A stretch of 52,489 nucleotides of DNA from NCBI RefSeq assembly GCF_900659615.1, contig NZ_CAACUY010000046.1, positions 1 through 52,489 on the forward strand. The letters run 5' to 3'. The notes under the pieces are model-generated. The model did no database searches and was not told the DNA's origin. It was given only the letters and a program-made list of their open reading frames with translations. Made by a program: the position numbers and the translations under genes. Positions 47,574-52,489 of the stretch are shown piece after piece (positions within the stretch are counted from its first letter, which is position 1; the number at the start of each line of letters is the position of its first letter). Source of the stretch: Actinomadura fibrosa (lineage in GTDB: Bacteria; Actinomycetota; Actinomycetes; Streptosporangiales; Streptosporangiaceae).

Positions 47574-47670
47574 ATCCCCTCTCTCCACCCGGCGGCCCCG
47601 GCCCGCTCGCCTCCGCATCTGGGGGGCGGGCTGGCCGGGGCCGCTGGCGCGTTCGGAAGGAACCCCCGCG

Positions 47671-47859
47671 ATGTCGATCTCCTATGTCCGGCCGCGCCCG
47701 GTGGTGCGGCATGCCGGACCGGTCAGGCGCTGCCCGGCCTGCCGGAGCGTGCTGGACGGCGGCCCGGTGCTGTTTCGCTGCCCGAGGTGTGAGCACGCGG
47801 TGCACGCCGCCGACGTGCCCGCCGAGGTCGGCGCCAACCCGCCGCGGCCCGCGGCATGA
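47671..47859 (+). CDS. Zinc-ribbon element protein (62 aa)
   Basis: A 62-residue protein with two CxxC knuckles (CPACRSV and CPRCEHA), a compact zinc ribbon. ATG at 47671 has GGAAGG upstream. The stop overlaps the next ATG. Such small ribbons often bind nucleic acid or assist element regulation; the role is not known. Confidence 0.72.
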   Translation: MSISYVRPRPVVRHAGPVRRCPACRSVLDGGPVLFRCPRCEHAVHAADVPAEVGANPPRPAA

Positions 47860-48167
47860 CCGCCCCGCATACCACCCGCCCCACTCCCGGCCCCGGTGGC
47901 GTGTCTGTGCCGTCGGGTGCGGCCGGGTTCTACGTCTCGGTGCGCACCGGCGCCCGGATGGCGCAATCGGCGCTCGCGCTCGGCCCGTTCCCGGACCGGA
48001 ACACCGCCGCCGACCACGTCGCGGTGGTGCGCCGCTACATCGCGGCGCGGCACCGCGGCGCCGAGTGGTGGCGGCTGTCGACCACCCGCCGCACCGCCGC
48101 CCCCGGCCGGCCGCTGCCGGTCGGCACGCTGAACGAGCTGCTGGGGGTGCGCTGTGGGCCGCCGTAG
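47856..48167 (+). CDS. Element protein, unknown (103 aa)
   Basis: A 103-residue protein with a disordered Thr/Pro-rich N-terminus and a compact core (GFYVSVRTGARMAQSALALGPFPDRNTAADHVAVVRRYIAARHRGAEWWRLSTT). The ATG overlaps the preceding stop and its end overlaps the next gene by 14 bases. No known domain is recognised. Confidence 0.65.
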   Translation: MTAPHTTRPTPGPGGVSVPSGAAGFYVSVRTGARMAQSALALGPFPDRNTAADHVAVVRRYIAARHRGAEWWRLSTTRRTAAPGRPLPVGTLNELLGVRCGPP

Positions 48168-48534
48168 CTCCGCACGGTTCTGGGATCCGCGCGGGGACCG
48201 GCACGGCATCCCCACCTACCCGTGGCGGATGGCCCCGCCCCATTTGGCCACCCGCCGCCAGTTGGCCGCCGCCGGGCTCCGTCCCGGCGGTCAGGACGTG
48301 GCCGCGCAAGTGCTGTGGTGGCGGTCGCGCGGTATCGGGGTGGCCTACCTGTACGACGTCCGGCTTGCGCTGCCCAAGCGCACCCCGTCCGCCGCGCAGC
48401 GGGCGGCGCTGGCCAGGGCGCTGGCCGCCCGCCGGATCTGCCCGCGCTGCCGCACCGATGCCGGCTACGTGCTGCCCCGCCGACTGGGCTGCTGCCTGGA
48501 CTGCGCGGAGCCGTGGGAACTGGACGCCGCCTGA
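48154..48534 (+). CDS. RRQ-motif zinc-binding element protein
   Basis: A 126-residue protein with the motif ATRRQLAAAGLRPGGQDVAAQVLWWR and two Cys pairs (CPRCRTD and CCLDC), like the RRQRL-motif zinc-binding proteins that are conserved in actinomycete elements. The GTG start at 48154 lies within the previous gene's end. It may bind DNA. Confidence 0.75.
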   Translation: MGRRSSARFWDPRGDRHGIPTYPWRMAPPHLATRRQLAAAGLRPGGQDVAAQVLWWRSRGIGVAYLYDVRLALPKRTPSAAQRAALARALAARRICPRCRTDAGYVLPRRLGCCLDCAEPWELDAA

Positions 48535-48575
48535 CCTCTCCCTCTTGCTGACCTGTTGGAAAGGACACCTCACCG

Positions 48576-48956
48576 ATGACCGCCTACCTCCCGTTCATCT
48601 CCGCCATGCCCGGCCCCGCCCGCGGGACGTCCGCGCCGTGGACGCTGCCCGAGGACGGGTTCGTGGACCCGATCGCGGTGGAGATCGCCGCGTCCGGTGC
48701 GCGGCGCGTCGCGCTCACCCCGGCCGAGCGGCTGCTGGCCGCCGCGTGCATCCTGGCCGCCGGTCTCCGGCAGACCGACATCGCCGAGCGGCTGCACGTC
48801 AACAGCGACACCGCCCGCACGCTGGCCGGTCAGGTGCGCCGCTGCCGCCTGCTGCCGGTGCCGGACCTGTGGGCGCTGGCCTACCCCACCGACACCGACA
48901 CCGACACCGACGCGGACACCGACGCGAGCACCGACGCGGGCGTCCCCGCGGCCTGA
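48576..48956 (+). CDS. HTH-containing element protein with Thr-Asp repeats
   Basis: A 126-residue protein with a central helix-turn-helix-like part (LTPAERLLAAACILAAGLRQTDIAERLHVNSDTARTLAGQVRR) and a C-terminal tail of about nine Thr-Asp or Ser/Thr-Asp units encoded by an ACCGAC repeat near 48888-48939. ATG has GGAAAGG upstream. It may be a DNA-binding regulator. Its stop overlaps the next start. Confidence 0.68.
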   Translation: MTAYLPFISAMPGPARGTSAPWTLPEDGFVDPIAVEIAASGARRVALTPAERLLAAACILAAGLRQTDIAERLHVNSDTARTLAGQVRRCRLLPVPDLWALAYPTDTDTDTDADTDASTDAGVPAA

Positions 48957-49315
48957 TGACCACCGCCACCGTCCGGTACTTCGGCAGATGCCCGATCAAG
49001 GGCTGCACGACCCGCCGTGTCGTGGACGGCGACACGCGCATGGCCGTGAAGATCGATGACCGGTGGACCCTGCTGAACGCCTACGAGTACGCCGGGTTCA
49101 CCGGCGAGCGGCGCCGCGCGTTCATCGCGAGCATGCGCGCGCACGACCTGGCGTGCGGCGAACACAAGGCGTTCCTGCGCTGGCAGCCCGGCCGGTACTC
49201 CTACAACCCCGACACCGCGTGCGCGCCCGCCTGCGAGGCGGCGACGGGCCCGCGGTGTGACTGCTGCTGCCGGGGCGCCAACCACGGCGGCGGCCACGTG
49301 GTGACCCTGCACTGA
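48956..49315 (+). CDS. Cys-rich element protein (119 aa)
   Basis: A 119-residue protein that begins with a Cys pair (FGRCPIKGCTTRRVVDGD) and ends in a cluster of cysteines and histidines (CAPACEAATGPRCDCCCRGANHGGGHVV). The pattern suggests one or two zinc sites. The ATG overlaps the previous stop by one base (TGATG). Function unknown; common in actinomycete elements. Confidence 0.68.
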   Translation: MTTATVRYFGRCPIKGCTTRRVVDGDTRMAVKIDDRWTLLNAYEYAGFTGERRRAFIASMRAHDLACGEHKAFLRWQPGRYSYNPDTACAPACEAATGPRCDCCCRGANHGGGHVVTLH

Positions 49316-49437
49316 TCTGACGCCCCGCCCGGGGCCCGTCTCTGACGGACGGGCTCGGGACAGGACGCCAGACCTTCCCGCCGACCGGCCGAAGGTCACC
49401 GTCCCCGCCCATTCCCCTGGTGGCAAGGAGCTGCCCC

Positions 49438-50025
49438 ATGTCCTCTTCTGTGACCTCCCGCCCGACCGCGCCCGCCGGCCCGGACACCGGCCCGGATGCT
49501 GGCCCGGACGCCGTGCTGGCCGCGGACCTGGCCGAGATCACGCGCCGCGAGCGGATCGAGCGCCGCACCCGCACCGGCCTGGGGGTCGGGTTCGCGCTGA
49601 TCGGCGCCGCGCTGACCGCACCCGTCATGCCCGCCATCCCGCTGCGGCTGCTGGCCGCCGCGCTCGCGGCGGCGCTGTCGGTCATCGGCGCCGCCACGCT
49701 GGCCGTCCTGGTCGCCGAACGGTTCCACGGCCGGTACGAGGTGGTGCCGCACGCGTGGGGGTGGCGGATCGTGCGCCGCTGGTACGCCCCCGGCGCCACC
49801 GTCTGGCACGCCAACCCCAAGAGCGGCGCCGTGACCGGCTCGGGGCCGCTGGCGGTGCTGGGCTGGCACCACGATCCGGCGTGCGCGGAGGCGTGGGCGC
49901 TGGTCTACGACGGCACCCCGCGCATGACCGGCGGTGGTGCCGTGTGGCTGCCGCTGTCGGCGCTGAGCCCCACCCCGCCCCCGGCCGAGCCGCTCGCGCA
50001 GGACGTGGACGGGGGTGCGCGCTGA
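49438..50025 (+). CDS. Two-helix membrane protein, Spd-like
   Basis: A 195-residue protein with an N-terminal cytoplasmic segment, two transmembrane helices (about 47-66 and 69-92: LGVGFALIGAALTAPVMPAIPLRLLAAALAAALSVIGAATLAVLVA) and a soluble C-terminal domain (YEVVPHAWGWRIVRRWYAPGATVW). It is followed by more small membrane proteins, as in plasmid-spread (Spd) gene groups. Spd proteins help intramycelial transfer of elements. Assignment is by position and layout. Confidence 0.6.
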   Translation: MSSSVTSRPTAPAGPDTGPDAGPDAVLAADLAEITRRERIERRTRTGLGVGFALIGAALTAPVMPAIPLRLLAAALAAALSVIGAATLAVLVAERFHGRYEVVPHAWGWRIVRRWYAPGATVWHANPKSGAVTGSGPLAVLGWHHDPACAEAWALVYDGTPRMTGGGAVWLPLSALSPTPPPAEPLAQDVDGGAR

Positions 50026-50213
50026 TGTGGGCGCGCTGGTGGGCCCGCCTGGCCCCGATCGACCTGCTGATCGCCAGCGGCATCGGCGCCGAAGTGGTCT
50101 GGCTGGCCTGCACGCATCTGACCGCAATGCGCACGCCGGCGGCGGCGCTGCTGGCGGCGCTGGCCGCCGTCGCCGTCTTCGGCCTGCTGGCCCGGCACCG
50201 GCGCCGCCCCTGA
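50025..50213 (+). CDS. Small membrane protein (62 aa), Spd-like
   Basis: A 62-residue protein with two helices (LAPIDLLIASGIGAEVVWLACTHL and AALLAALAAVAVFGLLA) and a basic tail. The ATG overlaps the preceding stop by one base. Likely part of the spread-function group. Confidence 0.6.
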   Translation: MWARWWARLAPIDLLIASGIGAEVVWLACTHLTAMRTPAAALLAALAAVAVFGLLARHRRRP

Positions 50214-50313
50214 CCCCTCACGCACCCGCCCCGGGTGCTGTTCACCGAGCGGCACCCCGCCCCCGAGCCGGACGGCCCGGGGGCGGGGTGCCGCCGCCTT
50301 TCAAGGAGTGTTC

Positions 50314-51417
50314 ATGAACACCGACCCTGTGCCCGCTGGTGAGCGTTCACCGGCGGGGCCCGATGCGTTCACGGCGTTCACGGCGGGCGCCGGTCCGGTG
50401 AACAGCAGCGTGAACGCCGAACAGATCCGTTCAAACGAGCGCGCGCTGTCGGCCGGCACCTGGTTGATCGTGTTCGGCGCGATGCTCTACAGCGTCCTGA
50501 CCGTCACCCCGTTGATGCGGGAGCACACGCCGAAGGGGTGGGAGTGGACGGCGCCGATCCTGCCGCTGGTCGTGGACGCCGCGGTGGTGATCGTGGTCCG
50601 CCTGGATGCGCTGCTGGCCCGGCTCGGGCAGGACGGCGGCGGTTGGCCGCTGGTGCTGCGCTGGATGACCGGCATCATGACCCTGTCGCTCAATGTCGGC
50701 CGATCGGCGGCTGATCAGGACTGGGGCGGGGTGGCGGTGCATGCGGTGGCTCCGTTGCTGCTGATCGTGACCGCCGAAACCGGGCTGGCCTACCGCCGCG
50801 CCATCACCCGCGCGCTGGCCGCGCAGCAGCGCCGGCAGCACGCCGAACAGGCCGCCCGCGAGCACGCCGCCCGCCAGCAGGCCGAAGCCCGGCAGGCCCG
50901 GGAACAGGAGGAGCGGGAGTATCAGGCCCGGATGGCGCGCGAGCAACGCGAGCACGAAGCCGCCCTCGCTCGGCAGGAGGCCGAGCATCGCGAGCGGCTG
51001 GCCGCCGAGGAACGCCGCCGCACCGCCGACGCCGAGCGTGAACGCCAGGCCGAACGTGAACGCGCCGCCCGCGAGCGCCAGCAGGCCGAGCGTGAACGCG
51101 CCGAAGCCCAAGCGCGTGAACGCGAGCGTGAACAGGAACGCCAGCGCGCCGAACAGCAGCGCGCCGAGCGTGATGAACGGCGTCGGCAGCGGCTGCTGGC
51201 CGCCGGTCCCGCCCCGGCCAAGCTGCCTGAGGAGCAGGCCCGGCAGATCGTGACGGCCGCGTTCCTGGCCGGGCTGCCGGTCCGCGCCGCCGCGCAGCGG
51301 TGCGGCTGGTCCATCGGCTGGGTCGCCGGCCGCTACCAGGAACTCCGCGAGCACCACCCCAACGGCCAGGGCACCGAACCGCCCCGCCCGCTGGCCGAGC
51401 TTCCACACGGCACCTGA
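50314..51417 (+). CDS. DUF2637 membrane protein with long helical rod and HTH
   Basis: A 367-residue protein in three parts. Residues about 45-160 have four helices and match DUF2637 of actinomycete elements (TWLIVFGAMLYSVLTVTPLM, APILPLVVDAAVVIVVRLDALLARL, HAVAPLLLIVTAETGLAYRRAI). Residues about 170-295 form a long uninterrupted Arg/Glu/Gln-rich helix with CGTGAACGC-like codon repeats. The end (KLPEEQARQIVTAAFLAGLPVRAAAQRCGWSIGWVAGRYQEL) is a helix-turn-helix. AAGGAG precedes the ATG. It is a possible membrane-linked DNA-binding transfer protein. Confidence 0.78.
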   Translation: MNTDPVPAGERSPAGPDAFTAFTAGAGPVNSSVNAEQIRSNERALSAGTWLIVFGAMLYSVLTVTPLMREHTPKGWEWTAPILPLVVDAAVVIVVRLDALLARLGQDGGGWPLVLRWMTGIMTLSLNVGRSAADQDWGGVAVHAVAPLLLIVTAETGLAYRRAITRALAAQQRRQHAEQAAREHAARQQAEARQAREQEEREYQARMAREQREHEAALARQEAEHRERLAAEERRRTADAERERQAERERAARERQQAERERAEAQAREREREQERQRAEQQRAERDERRRQRLLAAGPAPAKLPEEQARQIVTAAFLAGLPVRAAAQRCGWSIGWVAGRYQELREHHPNGQGTEPPRPLAELPHGT

Positions 51418-51564
51418 CCGTTCCCGCCCCCGGTCCGTCTCTCGGACCTCGCCCGCACACCTCGCCCCGCACGGGCCAGCGCTGTGCGGGCGAGCGGTGT
51501 GTGGGCGGGGTCGGCGGTACGGACCGCCGAACCCCCGCCCGTTCCCGACCGAAGGGACGCTTCC

Positions 51565-51747
51565 ATGCTGCTGCTGGCCATGCTGACCGGCGGGCTGATC
51601 TTCATGATCTGGGCCCGCCAGGTCTCCTATCTGATGCTGTTCGCGCTGTGCTCGTGGGGGCTGCTGGCCGCCTCCACCCCGCCCGGCACCAAACTGGTGG
51701 AGGGCCTGAACTCCCTGTCCGGGATGCTGGACGGGGTGTTCACATGA
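51565..51747 (+). CDS. Small membrane protein (60 aa)
   Basis: A 60-residue protein with two hydrophobic helices (LLLAMLTGGLIFMIWA and YLMLFALCSWGLLAAS). ATG has GAAGGGA upstream. Its end overlaps the next ATG. Likely an Spd-like transfer component. Confidence 0.62.
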   Translation: MLLLAMLTGGLIFMIWARQVSYLMLFALCSWGLLAASTPPGTKLVEGLNSLSGMLDGVFT

Positions 51748-52040
51748 CCCCCCGCACCCGCGCCCACCCTTCCGCCGTGCGGCGGCCGGGTCCGGTGCGG
51801 CGGCTGGCCGTCCGGCTGTGGGCCAACCGCCCCACCTGGGGCGCGTTGGCGTTCCTGCTGGCCGGTCCCGGCGTGGCCAAGGTGGTTCTGGGGTGGCCGC
51901 TGTGGTGGACCGCGGCCGGACAGTGGAGCCTGTGGGCCCTGCTGCTGGTCACGGTGTCCATCGTCGAGACCCGCCGCCCCGCGCCGCCCCGCGGCGAGGA
52001 CGGTGGCCGGTCCGGCGACGGTGAGGAGGCCGACCGGTGA
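51744..52040 (+). CDS. Small membrane protein (98 aa)
   Basis: A 98-residue protein with two helices (about 33-50 and 55-75: WGALAFLLAGPGVAKVVLGWPLWWTAAGQWSLWALLLVTVSIV) and an acidic tail. The ATG overlaps the preceding stop, and its stop overlaps the next GTG. It belongs to the same membrane-protein train. Confidence 0.62.
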   Translation: MTPRTRAHPSAVRRPGPVRRLAVRLWANRPTWGALAFLLAGPGVAKVVLGWPLWWTAAGQWSLWALLLVTVSIVETRRPAPPRGEDGGRSGDGEEADR

Positions 52041-52489
52041 TCGAGCTGCTGTTTCTGGGGTCGGCCGCGTTCGCCGGCGGTGCGCACGCCACCCGCCGCG
52101 CCCGTCACCAGTCCCGCCCTCAGCCCCGGCGCCGCGTCCGGGACCATTCGCTGCTGGTCAAGGCGTGGAACTCCGCGGGTGCCCCGCACACCGAGGAAAC
52201 CATGCTCGGTGACGCGCTGGCCGATCTCGGCGGACGGGCCATCGGCTCGACCGTCCGGCGCACCGCCCCGCGCGTCCGCGCCCGCGGCCAGCGCATCCGG
52301 CGCGGCGCCGAATCACGCTGGCAGCGCCGCCGCTCCGAGGACCGCACCGTGACGTTCTTCCGCCGCCGCACCCGCCCCACCACCGGGACCGCAGCGGCGC
52401 CCGGCACCAGCACGGGCAAGCGGGCGGGGGATGCGCCGCCGCTGCCGTCTGGCCGCACCCCGCCGTCGCTGCCGGCCGGGCGGGACCCG
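52037..52489 (+). CDS. Partial basic protein, runs off the window
   Basis: GTG at 52037 overlaps the preceding stop and the frame is open to the window end (151 codons seen). It starts with a short hydrophobic segment (IELLFLGSAAFAGGAHA), then Arg-rich sequence with a helical middle (LLVKAWNSAGAPHTEETMLGDALADLGGRA). It may precede or belong to the transfer gene region. No domain is recognised. Confidence 0.6.
   Translation, partial: MIELLFLGSAAFAGGAHATRRARHQSRPQPRRRVRDHSLLVKAWNSAGAPHTEETMLGDALADLGGRAIGSTVRRTAPRVRARGQRIRRGAESRWQRRRSEDRTVTFFRRRTRPTTGTAAAPGTSTGKRAGDAPPLPSGRTPPSLPAGRDP

Larger units (their letters stand above)
41010..52489. mobile_element. Integrative conjugative element (AICE-like), left part
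   Basis: From the tRNA-Pro remnant onward the gene content changes abruptly: low-GC cargo genes, a GntR/UTRA KorSA-like repressor with multiple operators, and a train of small element genes (zinc-ribbon, RRQ-motif, Spd-like membrane and DUF2637 proteins) typical of actinomycete integrative and conjugative elements. No integrase, excisionase, replication protein or FtsK-like translocase is in the window; all would be expected to the right. The element is therefore only partly seen, at least 11.4 kb of it. Confidence 0.75.

Noticed and set aside
1..52489. CRISPR arrays, rRNA genes, complete insertion sequences and known riboswitches
   Set aside because: No regularly spaced repeats, rRNA-like sequence, transposase genes or riboswitch cores were seen anywhere in the window.

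Overview
The window is high-GC, gene-dense DNA from a soil-type actinomycete. GTG and TTG starts, ATGA/GTGA overlaps, TANNNT-type -10 elements, XRE-DUF5753 and DUF574 proteins, a germacradienol-type terpene synthase and an actinomycete integrative element all point that way. The mix would suit Actinomadura, Streptosporangiales or Streptomyces relatives, but I cannot fix the genus from the sequence alone.

Region 1 (1-11.2 kb) is ordinary accessory chromosome. It holds an XRE-DUF5753 regulator fused to a SpoIIE-type phosphatase, a DHA2 drug exporter followed by a barstar-domain protein, a small membrane protein, a DUF574 methyltransferase and an unknown conserved protein. A GNAT acetyltransferase comes next, then an MFS transporter read in one frame into a NarL-type histidine kinase, and its response regulator. 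A strong terminator at 11187-11225 closes the region.

Region 2 (11.3-28.9 kb) is a co-directional catabolic and uptake cluster, mostly with overlapping or closely spaced genes. It encodes an ABC importer of the SsuABC/TauABC type (ATPase at the front, permease and lipoprotein binding protein at the back), a CoxG-like protein and an HpaI-type aldolase. It also encodes a LigJ-like 4-oxalomesaconate hydratase, a ThDP-dependent enzyme, three signal-less paralogues of the 4,5-dihydroxyphthalate decarboxylase (Pht5) fold, a DUF3500 protein and a LigI-like amidohydrolase. A GntR/FCD regulator, a type-B carboxylesterase and two exported beta-propeller proteins complete it. Together the enzymes look like the lower half of a protocatechuate/gallate 4,5-cleavage route (lactone hydrolysis, hydration, aldol cleavage) fed by an unknown imported compound, but no ring-cleavage dioxygenase is present. 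Palindromes of the type TTGTCnnACAA in front of the first gene are likely operators.

Region 3 (29-40.8 kb) holds single genes and small operons: an EthD-like protein, APH(3')-like kinase, RIO kinase, macro-domain protein, aldo/keto reductase, an ArsR-SRPBCC pair with a truncated SnoaL-like ORF, a class I terpene synthase, an excalibur lipoprotein and a frameshifted LysE exporter. It ends with an IclR-controlled Rieske oxygenase/reductase (VanA/VanB type) that has an 80-residue protein coupled between its two subunits.

Region 4 (41.0 kb to the end) is the start of an integrative element of the AICE type. Its boundary is a 42-nt displaced 3' half of tRNA-Pro(GGG) at 41010-41051, with the old tRNA terminator still beside it. 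Low-GC cargo at the edge encodes membrane-anchored coiled-coil proteins, one resembling the DUF5706/PycTM effectors of Pycsar defence, and a Rossmann-fold methyltransferase-like protein; two 96-bp structured direct repeats punctuate it. A GntR/UTRA (KorSA-like) repressor with four GTATAC sites then faces a long train of small conserved element genes (zinc-ribbon proteins, an RRQ-motif zinc protein, small membrane proteins of the Spd type, a DUF2637 protein). Integrase, replication and FtsK-like transfer genes are not in the window and should lie to the right, together with the intact tRNA-Pro.
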